A program made the position numbers and the translations under genes. Source: CAVRIA01 sp963721115 (GTDB lineage Bacteria > Desulfobacterota > Binatia > HRBIN30 > CADEER01). From it: a stretch of DNA of 64,000 nt. Shown here piece by piece: positions 29,426 to 37,977 of the stretch. Below the pieces are notes generated by a model, which worked only from the letters and a program-made list of their open reading frames with translations, ran no database searches and was not told where the DNA came from. The stretch's first letter is position 1. Every line of letters begins with the position of its first letter. Location of the stretch: positions 248,001 to 312,000 of the forward strand of contig CAVRIA010000005.1 of assembly GCA_963721115.1 (NCBI GenBank), read 5' to 3'.

Positions 29426-32091
29426 CGGACGCGCCGAGTCTCTCCTATCTGATCGCCCATCCCGGCGGGATCGGCATCACATTCCTGCGCCCGCTGGCCC
29501 TCGGCCTTCTCCTCTTCGTGCCGCTCTTTCACCTGCGCCGGCAGCCGCGGCGCCCCCGTGCCTCTCTGCTGCGTAGCTTCTGCTTCGTCGCGGTCGTCGT
29601 GGTACTCGCCGGTCTGCGCCTCACCGCCCGGCTGCCCGACAGCCGACTCACCGTGGTCGCCGCCGTCGACGTATCGGAGAGCATCGATGGCGGCGGAAGA
29701 ACCTGGGAGCAAGACTACCTCAACGAGGTGGCGTCCGCCCTGGCGCCGGGCGACCAGCTCGCCGTCGTTACGTTCGCCGCGGACACTCGGCTCGTTCGCG
29801 GACCGACGACGCCGGCACCGCTGCGAGAGCTACCGCCCCCGCGCTCCCTCACGGCAACCGATCTCACCCGCGCCATCGAAGGCGCCGTGGCGCTGTTCCC
29901 GCCCGACACGCAGCGCCGGCTCCTCCTGATCACGGATGGGAACGAGACGCGCGGCGACGCCCGCGACGAGATCGCCGAGCTGCGCGCGAGCCGGGTGCGT
30001 CTCGACGCGATTGTACCACCGCATCGGAACGATCCAGATGTGAGCGTGGACAAGCTCGTGATCGCTCCCATCGTCGGCGAGGACAGCGTCGTCCCCCTGC
30101 GCGTCGTCGCACACAACAGCGGCCAGCTGCGCCCCGCCGTCCTCACCCTTCTGCTCGATGGCTCCATCGTCGACAGCGCGGCCGTCGAGCTGCAGCCCGG
30201 GCTGAACAGCCTGGAGTTTCCCACCCAGGTCAACGGGCAGGGCAGTCACCTCCTGTGCGCCCGGCTGGAAGTGCCGGACGATCCGACGCCGGGCAACAAC
30301 TTCCGAGAGATCGGCATCACGATTCGCGGCAAGACGCGCGTTCTCCTGATCACGCCGCGGGGCCGTTCGCCGCTGGCCCTGGCGCTGCGGCACAAGGGCT
30401 TCGAGCCCGAAGTTGCGACTCCCGACCAGTTTCCGGCCCGGCTCGAAGATCTGCTGACCTACCACGGCGTCATCCTCGAAGACGTCACCTCCTCGGGGAT
30501 CTCGCGCGCCGCGCTCGACACCCTCGAACGCTACGTCCGCGAGTTCGGCGGTGGCCTCGTCGTCGCGGGCGGCGCCAACACGTTCGGAGACCAGGGCTTC
30601 CTGGAGACGTCACTGAAGCATCTGCTGCCCTTGACCCTGGAGCCCCGTCGACCTCGACGGGGAACACGCGAGCCGCTCGCCCTCTTCCTGGTCATCGATC
30701 GCTCCAACAGCATGGGGTACAATAGTCGAATCGGCACTCTTCGCGACGGCGAGAAGCTCCGCTACGCGAAGGAGGCGGCGCTGGCCGTGGTCCGACAGCT
30801 CAAGGACCAGGACCTCGTGGGCGTGATCGCCTTCGACTCGCAGCCGCACGAGATCTCGCCCCTCGAACCGTTGCGCGAGAACCGCGCCAAGCTGGAATCG
30901 CTGATCCCCCGCCTGGTCGAGAACGGGGGAACGGACTTCTACGACGCGCTCGTCGCGGCACGGAGCCAGCTCGCCGCGTCGCGCGTCAGCCGCCGGCACG
31001 TGGTCCTGCTGACGGACGGCGACACCAACCGCGCCGCACTCGACGAGTACCGCGACCTCATCGCCGGCATCTCGCACGACAAGATCAGCGTCACCACCAT
31101 CCGCATCGGCGACAACACGGTGAATCTCCAGCTGCTGCAGGACATCTCCCGAGAGACCGGGGGAGAGTTTCACCACGTCGAAAATGCCGAGATGCTGCCC
31201 GATCTCATGCTGCGCGACGCCACTCGTGCGCTGAGCCCGTTCTCCCACGGCAGCGAGGCGTTCTTCCCGCAGGTCGGCAGCCGCAGCCAGGTGTTGCGGG
31301 GCATCCAGGAGAGCGACATGCCGCCTCTGGCTGGCTATGCCTACGCACGCCCCAAGGAGGGCGCGGAGGTTCTCCTCAGCATCAACCGCCTGGAACGACG
31401 CGACCCGCTTCTCGCCATATGGCACTACGGCCTCGGGCGCGTCGCCGCCTACGCCGCCAGCCCCTCCGACGACGCCGAGGCGTGGCTCGGATGGACGGAG
31501 TTCTCGAAGTTCTGGTCGCAGCTCACGCGGTGGACGGCGCGCACCGAGACCGAGGACGAATACGTCGTCGAGGCGCACCGGCGCGACGGCTCCATCGAGC
31601 TGACCGTGAGAACGTTCGGCCCGGCTGCGGACGACGCGGTGCTCGTGGCCCGGCTCCAGGTCGACGACGACACCAGCCGGAAGATCCTTCTCGCGCCCCA
31701 GGAGCCGCGCCTCTTCCGCGCCGTGACCCCGGACCTTCCCGGCGGACAGTATCCGCTGACGATCGTACAGCGGAATCCTCTGCGCGACGTTTCCGAACGC
31801 ACGGAGCTGATCACGATTCCCGACGCCGACGAGGAGCCGCAGGAAGAGCAGCAGCGCTCCGAGCCGAACATGAGCCTTCTGACGCAGCTCACCCAGGCCA
31901 CCGGAGGCAAGATCAATCCCACGGCACGCGAGCTCGTCGACCGCCCGCAAGGTTCGCGACTGTCCTTCTACCCGCTGGACAGTCTACTCATCCCGCTGGC
32001 GATGTTGGCATTCCTGGGCGACGTGGCGGTGCGCCGGCTCCACCTCGAGCGCCGCGCGCCAGACCAACTCGCAACCCGACTTCCAGCCTGA
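29422..32091 (+). CDS. Large membrane protein with two VWA domains and a GATase-like middle
   Basis: The 889-residue protein has two N-terminal membrane spans (about residues 20-40 and 55-72), a first VWA domain with DVSESI (about 80-230), a middle segment resembling class I glutamine amidotransferase-like folds (TRVLLITPRGRSPLA to GGGLVVAGGANTFGDQG), a second VWA domain with DRSNSMG, and a C-terminal membrane span. This VWA-GATase-VWA layout recurs in the last gene of MoxR/BatA operons. Start is the ATG overlapping the upstream stop. Confidence 0.85.
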   Translation: MTDAPSLSYLIAHPGGIGITFLRPLALGLLLFVPLFHLRRQPRRPRASLLRSFCFVAVVVVLAGLRLTARLPDSRLTVVAAVDVSESIDGGGRTWEQDYLNEVASALAPGDQLAVVTFAADTRLVRGPTTPAPLRELPPPRSLTATDLTRAIEGAVALFPPDTQRRLLLITDGNETRGDARDEIAELRASRVRLDAIVPPHRNDPDVSVDKLVIAPIVGEDSVVPLRVVAHNSGQLRPAVLTLLLDGSIVDSAAVELQPGLNSLEFPTQVNGQGSHLLCARLEVPDDPTPGNNFREIGITIRGKTRVLLITPRGRSPLALALRHKGFEPEVATPDQFPARLEDLLTYHGVILEDVTSSGISRAALDTLERYVREFGGGLVVAGGANTFGDQGFLETSLKHLLPLTLEPRRPRRGTREPLALFLVIDRSNSMGYNSRIGTLRDGEKLRYAKEAALAVVRQLKDQDLVGVIAFDSQPHEISPLEPLRENRAKLESLIPRLVENGGTDFYDALVAARSQLAASRVSRRHVVLLTDGDTNRAALDEYRDLIAGISHDKISVTTIRIGDNTVNLQLLQDISRETGGEFHHVENAEMLPDLMLRDATRALSPFSHGSEAFFPQVGSRSQVLRGIQESDMPPLAGYAYARPKEGAEVLLSINRLERRDPLLAIWHYGLGRVAAYAASPSDDAEAWLGWTEFSKFWSQLTRWTARTETEDEYVVEAHRRDGSIELTVRTFGPAADDAVLVARLQVDDDTSRKILLAPQEPRLFRAVTPDLPGGQYPLTIVQRNPLRDVSERTELITIPDADEEPQEEQQRSEPNMSLLTQLTQATGGKINPTARELVDRPQGSRLSFYPLDSLLIPLAMLAFLGDVAVRRLHLERRAPDQLATRLPA

Positions 32092-32101
32092 CGACGCTCA
32101 G

Positions 32102-32116
32102 CCCGGCTGCGCCGGG
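32102..32116. terminator. Short GC-rich hairpin in a convergent gap
   Basis: A perfect 6-bp stem CCCGGC/GCCGGG with a 3-nt loop lies 10 nt after the stop of the VWA gene and before the convergent LTXXQ-type gene. No T tract follows, so termination activity is uncertain. Confidence 0.35.
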
Positions 32117-32139
32117 AGAAATGAGGGGATCACGTCGCC

Positions 32140-32637
32140 TCAAGGCTCGGGCGCCGTTCCGGTGCGGCTCTCGATCCGCTCCCGAAGACGCCGCTGAAGC
32201 GCTCCGCGAACCTGGCTCTGGATCTCCGGTCGCGCCAGAATGAGCTTGGCTTGCTGCTCGGGCGTGAGGATCTTCTGCACCTCTTGGAATGCCTTCTCGG
32301 GCAGGAGTGCCAGCTGCTCGTCGATCTGATTGACCTTCCCCAACCACTGCTTGGCGCGCTCTGCGTCCACCTTTCCGCCTTGCAGCGCGGCGCGCACTTC
32401 CTTCTCCACCTCGGCGCGCTGCTGTCGAAGCTCGCGACGTTTGTTCTCCGAGTCCTGAATGATGTGGCTGACCTGCAACGCCTTCTCGTCGGTGAGATCC
32501 AGCGCATCCGTCAAGCGCAGAACGAGGAAGGTGCGGGCGCGCTCGCGCAAGCGACCCCCAGTCTGCCCGTGCGCCGACGACGGCAAAACGAAGAGCGGCA
32601 GCAAAGCCAACCAAAAGTAACGTTTCATCAGCGTCAT
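32140..32637 (-). CDS. Periplasmic LTXXQ/Spy-like protein
   Basis: The 165-residue product begins with a signal peptide (MTLMKRYFWLALLPLFVLPSSAHG) and is then almost wholly helical with two related stretches, LDLTDEKALQVSHIIQD and KILTPEQQAKLIL, the latter an LTxxQ motif as in the Spy/CpxP family. These bind metal or act as chaperones in the periplasm. The ATG at 32637 follows AAGGAG at a good distance. It follows the anti-sigma gene in the sigma factor operon, so it may be a stress target of that system. Confidence 0.82.
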   Translation of the reverse strand: MTLMKRYFWLALLPLFVLPSSAHGQTGGRLRERARTFLVLRLTDALDLTDEKALQVSHIIQDSENKRRELRQQRAEVEKEVRAALQGGKVDAERAKQWLGKVNQIDEQLALLPEKAFQEVQKILTPEQQAKLILARPEIQSQVRGALQRRLRERIESRTGTAPEP

Positions 32638-32654
32638 TTTCTTTCTCCTTGGAG

Positions 32655-33281
32655 TCATCCGACGAATCCGGCCAGGGTCTCCAGGTCCTCGTCGCTCAGG
32701 CCTTCGAGATCGGCGGGAGCGGTCGCGCTCCCGGGCACCGCCCAGCCTTCCCGCACCACCGCCCCGAGCGCGGCACCGTCCGAGAGGTCGAGGTCGGCGG
32801 CGAGATCCTGGGTCGGGACCAGCATGTCCGCCACCTCCGCCAGCACCATGGTCGAGTCCGGCTGCAGGTACTCGAGCCGCAGGGCCACGTCGGAAACCGG
32901 CTGGGCCGGCCTCGACAGGGACAGATATCCGGCAATCGCGATCGCCGCGGCGACCGCGACGGGCAGGGCGAGACGCAGGTCCAGCACGACGCGAGCCCTG
33001 GGCTCTTCCGCCGCCGGATCGGGCAGGTCGCGAATCGCCCCCATGATGTCCTGCCTCTGCCGCCGCCAGAACGCCTCGTCGGGCTCGACGGCACTGGCCC
33101 GAAGGCGGTCCGGAACCGACCGCAGCGCATCGAACGATGCTCCGCAATCGGCGCATCCCTCGATGTGGTGGGCGAGTTGCTGTCGCTCCGCCGCCGGCAG
33201 GCGATCGTCCGCGTAGTCGACCAGCCGCGCCGCATAGCGCCGGTGTCGCCAGCTCTTCACGAGTCGTCCGAGGATAGCCAT
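32655..33281 (-). CDS. Anti-sigma factor with zinc-finger HC2 domain
   Basis: The 208-residue protein has an N-terminal zinc-binding anti-sigma (ASD/HC2) domain with HHIEGCADC (HxxxCxxC), one membrane span (about residues 103-122, LALPVAVAAAIAIAGYLSL) and a C-terminal periplasmic region that is acidic. It overlaps the ECF sigma factor gene by 25 nt, the usual arrangement of an anti-sigma factor that holds the sigma factor at the membrane. It lies 18 nt upstream of the LTXXQ-type gene. Confidence 0.88.
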   Translation of the reverse strand: MAILGRLVKSWRHRRYAARLVDYADDRLPAAERQQLAHHIEGCADCGASFDALRSVPDRLRASAVEPDEAFWRRQRQDIMGAIRDLPDPAAEEPRARVVLDLRLALPVAVAAAIAIAGYLSLSRPAQPVSDVALRLEYLQPDSTMVLAEVADMLVPTQDLAADLDLSDGAALGAVVREGWAVPGSATAPADLEGLSDEDLETLAGFVG

Positions 33282-33847
33282 TTCTTCAACCGCGTCACCG
33301 CGTGATGATAGTTCACCTTGGCCGCGTTCTCCGAGATTCTCTCGATGCGCGCAATGTCCCTGAAGGAAAGGTCGCCGAACACACGCAGACCGAGCACGCT
33401 GCGCTGGCGCGGCGGCAGTCGCTGCACGTACTCGTCGAGACTGGCGCGCAAAGCGGCGCCTTCGCCCGCGTTCCCCGCAACCGGCGACGCCGGGTCCGGC
33501 ACGTCATCGAGAGCGACCTCCCTGCGCCGCCGGCCGCTGCGGTAGTGCGAGCGGCAGAGGTTCAGCGCAATCTGATGCAGCCAGGTGCGAAAGCTCGAAC
33601 GTCCCCGGAAATCGCATAGGCGGGTGTACGCCCGGACGAAAGCTGCCTGTACGATCTCGTCCGCCACGGCGCGGTCTCTCGTCCGGCCCAGGATGAAGCT
33701 GTACAGAGCCTTCTGGTGCCGCTCGATCAGGGTGTCGAAGTCCTGCCGGCGTCCGGCCAGCGTTCCCTCGATCAGCGCTTCCTCGCTCGGGTCCACGGTA
33801 GTGGACCGTACCCCGTGGATCGCCTCCCGAAAAGCTCGTTTGGGCAT
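33257..33847 (-). CDS. ECF-type RNA polymerase sigma factor
   Basis: The 196-residue protein has sigma region 2 (RHQKALYSFILGRTRDRAVADEIVQAAFVRAY) and region 4 (RLPPRQRSVLGLRVFGDLSFRDIARI), as in RpoE-type extracytoplasmic function sigma factors. The next gene is a zinc anti-sigma factor. Together with the LTXXQ protein it forms a small envelope-stress module. I see no autoregulatory promoter that can be stated firmly. Confidence 0.93.
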   Translation of the reverse strand: MPKRAFREAIHGVRSTTVDPSEEALIEGTLAGRRQDFDTLIERHQKALYSFILGRTRDRAVADEIVQAAFVRAYTRLCDFRGRSSFRTWLHQIALNLCRSHYRSGRRRREVALDDVPDPASPVAGNAGEGAALRASLDEYVQRLPPRQRSVLGLRVFGDLSFRDIARIERISENAAKVNYHHAVTRLKKWLSSDDS

Positions 33848-33927
33848 GAACGGAAAGAGGGCTCGGGCGGCGCGAGGCGGCGCAAGGACCGATCAGCGGA
33901 GGCACTGCGTCGCCCCGTGCGCCCTCT

Positions 33928-34248
33928 TCACCGCGAAGCCGTCCAGCCATTGTGCTCGAGGCGATAGATGTGCCGGCCGGCGCGGCTCTGGGCCGACGTG
34001 ATTCGCCTCGCCTCGACCGGGCCGATGTGCCCATCCGACAGGGCCCGGGTACGAGCTCGGTGGATCGCCCCCTCTTGCTTGTGCAGGGAGTGAGCCTCTC
34101 GAGGAGTCAGGCTGCCGCTTTGCACTCCCTGGGTGATGCGCGCGTCCTGGCGATGATGGCGGCGCACGATTGGACCGGCATGAGCGGCGGACGCCGACAA
34201 CAGGAGAGCCGCTCCGGCGATGAGGACTGCGAGACTGACTGGCTTCAT
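33928..34248 (-). CDS. Small exported protein, function unknown
   Basis: The 106-residue protein has a clear signal peptide (LAVLIAGAALLLSASAAHA, cleavage after AHA about residue 24). The mature part carries two similar basic helical units, RITQGVQSGSLTPREAHSL and RALSDGHIGPVEARRIT. It sits upstream of the ECF sigma gene but is not clearly in the same operon. No function is assigned. Confidence 0.72.
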   Translation of the reverse strand: MKPVSLAVLIAGAALLLSASAAHAGPIVRRHHRQDARITQGVQSGSLTPREAHSLHKQEGAIHRARTRALSDGHIGPVEARRITSAQSRAGRHIYRLEHNGWTASR

Positions 34249-34324
34249 GCGAACCTCCCTTTCGACCGGTGAGACGCACCGGCCGGCAGGAAGGTTAAAT
34301 CCGAAAGTCGCGCCGGCGCCGTTT

Positions 34325-35002
34325 TCAGGGGCAGCCGTTCAGCGAGTTGTTGACCGCCTTGATGAGCTCGCCGATCGTGACTCGCCCGTCTCCGTCACCG
34401 TCGCCGAGGCAGGGGACCTGCGGAGTTGCCGTAGGTACCGGAGTGCTCGTCGGTACGGTGCCGCCCACCGAGACCAGACCATCCGTGCAGGAAATCGAAA
34501 CCGCATCGCCGCCCGGGCTCGAGCCCAGGGGGTTCGAGCAGGGAAGCGCATACGTGCCGTCGGCGTTCTCGCCAACCGCAATGTCGCACGTATACAGCAC
34601 CGATCCGGTCGGAATGGGATCCGAATTGTCCAGAGCAAAGACAAAGGCCTCTACGCCGGTGCAGGTTCCCGACTCGAAACAGCCGTTCGGCCGGAACGAA
34701 AACGAGGTCGCCCCCTTGTCGATCGCGGCGTTGCGCCGGCAATCGGGGCGGCCCGAGGCGGTTGCCGCGATTGGAGCTGCGGGGTCGAAGGAGATCTCGT
34801 TTTGCGTGCCGGCGATCTCTTGGCCGTCGGTGTTCAAGACGACCTGCACTGATACTCTCTGTCCCGGCTGAGTCTCCGCCTGTCCGATCGCTATCGTCTG
34901 CGCCGACCCCGCAGAAGCCGGCAAGGCGAGCCAGAGAGCACAGGCGAGCGCGCCCAACGGAAACGAGTGCCGAGTCTCCCGCGCCCAAGGGTTTTCTGTC
35001 AT
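34325..35002 (-). CDS. Secreted cohesin-domain protein with C-terminal dockerin-like module
   Basis: After a signal peptide (about residues 1-35, ending ASAGSAQ) the 225-residue protein has a cohesin-like beta domain (QRVSVQVVLNTDGQEIAGTQNEISFDP is typical of the start), a short Thr/Pro linker, and a C-terminal module CLGDGDGDGRVTIGELIKAVNNSLNGCP resembling one dockerin/EF-hand repeat closed by cysteines. Similar modules occur in the proteins at 50611 and 58633. Role probably extracellular assembly or attachment; not shown. Confidence 0.75.
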   Translation of the reverse strand: MTENPWARETRHSFPLGALACALWLALPASAGSAQTIAIGQAETQPGQRVSVQVVLNTDGQEIAGTQNEISFDPAAPIAATASGRPDCRRNAAIDKGATSFSFRPNGCFESGTCTGVEAFVFALDNSDPIPTGSVLYTCDIAVGENADGTYALPCSNPLGSSPGGDAVSISCTDGLVSVGGTVPTSTPVPTATPQVPCLGDGDGDGRVTIGELIKAVNNSLNGCP

Positions 35003-35097
35003 TCAGTGCCCTCCCTCATTTCCGCATTCGGTCATCTGCCTATACCCCGGATCTCCCGTTCGTCGAAGCGCGAACTGGCTCGATCATGCCGGGAAGA

Positions 35098-35667
35098 TCA
35101 GGAATGCCGATCGCCTTGCTTCTTCGCATGTTCATAGACAGTACCCCCGCCCGCCGCTTCCAAGTCGATGCCCGTGGTCTCCATCAGCCGCGCCATCGTC
35201 ATGTAGAACCCGATCGCCAGGATGAGCTCGACGATCTCTTGCGGGGTGAGGCGCTGCGCCGCTTCGGCGAACGTGCCTTCGGAGGCCCCGACGTCGCGGA
35301 CCACCTCCGTGGTGAAGCGCAGAACGAGCCTGTCGGTCTCGTCGAAACAGTCGGCCGCGATGTCGTCGCGCGCCAGCGCCTCGATCTGCCCGTCCGTGGC
35401 GCCGGTGGCCTTGGCGATCGGCACATGCTGTACCCACTCGTATTCGGCATGGGAGAGCCGGGCCACCCGCAGGATCGCCAGCTCGCGCAGCCGTGCATCG
35501 AGCTTCTGCTGGGTGAGGACCGAGGTGCCGAGACGCAGCAAGGGACGCAGGTTGGTCTGCGCGTGCGCCATCATACGGAAGATGTTGAGCTGGATGGGAA
35601 GGGCTTCGAGCGTGGAGCGCACGTCTTCAGCCGCCGTGGCGGGATCTACGTAGGGAAGTCGGGCCAT
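35098..35667 (-). CDS. Carboxymuconolactone decarboxylase family protein
   Basis: The 189-residue protein fits the CMD/AhpD-like fold: NIFRMMAHAQTNLRPLLRLG, LDARLRELAILRVARLSHAEYEWVQH and the C-terminal QEIVELILAIGFYMTMARLMETTGIDLE are typical. It lacks the CxxC pair of AhpD, so it is not a simple peroxidase, and its substrate is unknown. The ATG at 35667 has a very good ribosome binding site (AGGAGG). The upstream region folds into palindromes (see the repeat entries). Confidence 0.85.
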   Translation of the reverse strand: MARLPYVDPATAAEDVRSTLEALPIQLNIFRMMAHAQTNLRPLLRLGTSVLTQQKLDARLRELAILRVARLSHAEYEWVQHVPIAKATGATDGQIEALARDDIAADCFDETDRLVLRFTTEVVRDVGASEGTFAEAAQRLTPQEIVELILAIGFYMTMARLMETTGIDLEAAGGGTVYEHAKKQGDRHS

Positions 35668-35680
35668 GATTCCTCCTTTG

Positions 35681-35741
35681 CCGGATGGGAGAGGATCAAT
35701 TTCATCCCCCTCATCCTGACCTTCTCCCATCCGGGAGAAGG
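35681..35741. repeat. Palindromic repeat with two overlapping hairpins upstream of the CMD gene
   Basis: Two overlapping inverted repeats are visible. One has 12-nt arms (35681-35692 and 35723-35734, CCGGATGGGAGA). The other is a tight hairpin CCTTCTCCC-ATCC-GGGAGAAGG (35720-35741). They share sequence, so only one can form at a time. The element resembles widespread intergenic repeats of the CCCTCA...CTCTCCC type. It lies in the leader of the CMD gene. Confidence 0.7.
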
Positions 35742-35898
35742 AACCTTCGCAAGATGCGTTGCCGCAATTGTGAAACGGGGTACTTAGACCACAAGCGCGA
35801 AGACGGCGGCAAGAACGCCATCCGACCGACTGGAGGCCGGCGAGCCGAGCCGCGCCGTCGCGTTGCGCCGGCCACCCCCTTCCTGTACGAAGGCGGCC

Positions 35899-36249
35899 AT
35901 GGCGCAAGTGACGATCTACCACAACCAGGCGTGCGGCAAATCGCGCGGCGCGCTCGAGATCCTGCGCGAGCGCGATGTCGATCACGACGTCATCGAGTAT
36001 CTGAAGACCCCTCCGGACCGGGCCGGGCTCGAGCGCATTCTCGACCTCCTGGCCGACCCGCCTGCCGAGCTGGTCCGCAAGGACAAGCGCTTCAAGGAGC
36101 TCGGACTCGACGAGAACGAGTACACCACGCGCGAGCAGGTCATCGCGTTGCTGCTGAGGCATCCCGAGCTGATGCAACGCCCGGTGGTGATTCGTGGCGA
36201 GCGGGCGGTGATCGCCCGCCCCTCCGAGCGCGTCGACGAGATCCTTTGA
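35899..36249 (+). CDS. ArsC/Spx-like glutaredoxin-fold reductase
   Basis: The 116-residue protein starts MAQVTIYHNQACGKSRGALEIL, with a single redox Cys at residue 12 in the ACGKSR motif of the ArsC family. The later QRPVVIRGERAVIARPSERV matches the arsenate reductase C-terminal pattern. It could be a true arsenate reductase (glutaredoxin-coupled) or one of the many ArsC-like proteins of unknown role; no ars genes are nearby. The ATG at 35899 is the family start. Confidence 0.85.
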   Translation: MAQVTIYHNQACGKSRGALEILRERDVDHDVIEYLKTPPDRAGLERILDLLADPPAELVRKDKRFKELGLDENEYTTREQVIALLLRHPELMQRPVVIRGERAVIARPSERVDEIL

Positions 36250-36298
36250 GGCCCGGCGCCGCGGCGGGTGGGACGCCGCTCGGCCCATCCGATCGAAC

Positions 36299-36973
36299 AT
36301 GCCGTCGAAACGAGGAGTGATCTTCGACGTCGATGGCGTCCTGGTGGACAGCGGCGCCGCGCACCTCCACGCCTGGCAGCAGCTGGGCGATGAAATCGGC
36401 GTGCCCTTCACGCGCGAGCTGTTCGAACGCACCTTCGGCCAGCGCAACGAAAGCATCGTACCGACCTGGCTGGGCGAAACGTCTGCCGGCAGGGTGGCGG
36501 CTCTGGGCGAGCGCAAGGAGCAGATCTACCGCGACCTCGTCCGGCGCGGTGGGATTCGCATCTACCGGCGGATTCCCGACCTGCTCGCGGAGCTGAAGCG
36601 GGAAGGCTTCGCGGTCGCGGTGGCCTCGAGCGGGCCGCGCGAGAACGTCTGCCTGATCGTGGAGCGGATCGGCGCCGGCGCTCTCGTCGACGCCGCGGTC
36701 GCTGCCGAGGACGTCAGCCGCGGCAAGCCGGATCCGGAAGCGTTCTCGAACGCCGCGCGGCGCATCGACATACCCGCGGTGCGCTGCGTCGTCGTCGAGG
36801 ATTCCGTTCACGGCATCGAAGCCGCGAAGCGCGGCGGCATGATGGCCGTCGCCGTCCTCACCTCCACGCCGCGCCCGCGCCTCGCCGCCGCCGGCGCGGA
36901 CGCCTTCGCCGAAGAGGTCGGCGATCTGGGAGTGAAGGACATCGCGGCCCTGCTCCCGGCCGCGTCTGCCTGA
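36299..36973 (+). CDS. HAD-superfamily hydrolase (beta-phosphoglucomutase-like)
   Basis: The 224-residue protein has the nucleophile motif DVDGVLVD (Asp at residues 10 and 12), a helical cap domain, motif II Ser in VASSG, a Lys in GKPDPEAF and a C-terminal acidic motif VVEDSVHGIEAAKRGGM. These make it a subfamily I phosphatase or phosphomutase similar to beta-phosphoglucomutase. The substrate cannot be inferred. It begins 50 nt after the ArsC-like gene. Confidence 0.9.
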   Translation: MPSKRGVIFDVDGVLVDSGAAHLHAWQQLGDEIGVPFTRELFERTFGQRNESIVPTWLGETSAGRVAALGERKEQIYRDLVRRGGIRIYRRIPDLLAELKREGFAVAVASSGPRENVCLIVERIGAGALVDAAVAAEDVSRGKPDPEAFSNAARRIDIPAVRCVVVEDSVHGIEAAKRGGMMAVAVLTSTPRPRLAAAGADAFAEEVGDLGVKDIAALLPAASA

Positions 36974-37004
36974 CCGGTCGATGCGGCCCTTCGCCGGTTC
37001 GCGA

Positions 37005-37388
37005 TCAGACCAGGAATTTGCCGTTCCCGGCCGCCACCACGCGCGACGGATCGTCTTGCCAGGCAATGACGTGAACGTTCGCGACGCGCCGCCCGAGCTT
37101 GAAGATGTCCGCCCGGGCGCGGGTCGTCGCCGGACCGGCCGTGCGCAGGTAGTCGATGCTGAAGTTGATCGGCTTGGGAAGACGCTCGCCGCCGCTCTCG
37201 TCGATCAGCCGCAGCAACGCCGTGAGCTCGAGAAAGGCGCCGAGAACGCCTCCGTGAATCGCCGGCAGCCGGGCGTTGCCGACGATCTCCTGGCGAAACG
37301 GCAGGACGCACTCCAGCACCCCGTCGTTTCGCTCGACGTCGACGCCGAGGAAGCGGGCGTAGGGAATGGCATCGAGAATCCGCTTCAC
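37005..37388 (-). CDS. PaaI family hotdog thioesterase (second of pair)
   Basis: The 127-residue protein contains the PaaI hotdog pattern, RLPAIHGGVLGAFLELTALL followed by the strand PINFSIDYLRTAGPATTRARADIFKLGRRVANVHVIAW. These enzymes hydrolyse acyl-CoA. It overlaps the upstream PaaI gene by 4 nt (ATGA at 37385-37388), so the two are co-translated and may form a heteromer. Confidence 0.85.
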   Translation of the reverse strand: MKRILDAIPYARFLGVDVERNDGVLECVLPFRQEIVGNARLPAIHGGVLGAFLELTALLRLIDESGGERLPKPINFSIDYLRTAGPATTRARADIFKLGRRVANVHVIAWQDDPSRVVAAGNGKFLV

Positions 37389-37882
37389 GGCTTCTCGCTC
37401 CCGCCCGACTCGACGAGCCTGCTGAACGGGCTACCGGCGGTGTTCGCCCCCAGCATGAAGGTCCCCAGGCAGCTGGCGAAAGGCTGCTCCGGACTGCGCT
37501 CGTAGGCGACGCCGCGAATGAAGGCGACGTTGCGCGTCAGCCGGTAGCATTCGGTGCGCGCGTAGAGATCGACTCCGGGCTCGGCGGCGCGGAGATAGTC
37601 GACGCGCAGGTCGATCGTGGCGATGGCGCGCAGCTCCTCGAGCGAGCAGGCGATGGTCAGTCCGGAGGAGTGGTCGAGCAAAGTGGTGATGGCGCCGCCG
37701 AAGACCACGCCCCGAGCCGGGTCGCCGACGAGCTCCGGGCGATAGGGCAGACGGACGACCGAGAAGCGCGGGCCGGTCTCGACGACCTTGATGCCGAGGT
37801 AGTGGGCATGAGGCGTGTGGCTCACCATCTCGTCTCGGCCGGGACCGAACAGCGGAGCCAGGGCGTACTTCGGTTCGCTCAT
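37385..37882 (-). CDS. PaaI family hotdog thioesterase (first of pair)
   Basis: The 165-residue protein is a hotdog-fold thioesterase: DPARGVVFGGAITTLLDHSSGLTIA holds the catalytic helix, with an Asp, and IDLRVDYLRAAEPGVDLYARTECYRLTRNVAFIRG is the family strand pattern. It has a 15-residue N-terminal extension over the minimal domain. Its partner gene follows with a 4-nt overlap. Acyl specificity unknown. Confidence 0.86.
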   Translation of the reverse strand: MSEPKYALAPLFGPGRDEMVSHTPHAHYLGIKVVETGPRFSVVRLPYRPELVGDPARGVVFGGAITTLLDHSSGLTIACSLEELRAIATIDLRVDYLRAAEPGVDLYARTECYRLTRNVAFIRGVAYERSPEQPFASCLGTFMLGANTAGSPFSRLVESGGSEKP

Positions 37883-37977
37883 GCTGCGCGCACTCTAGCC
37901 CGCGGCATTCAGCGGATTCCAAATCGGTCCCTGCGGCGGTCGTTGCCCGCTCTTCGGGGCCGCGGTAGAGAGCGGGC

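Noticed and set aside
34266..34282. Hairpin CCGGTG/CACCGG as a terminator for the cohesin-domain gene
   Set aside because: The stem is only 6 bp with no T tract, so it cannot be distinguished from chance in GC-rich DNA.
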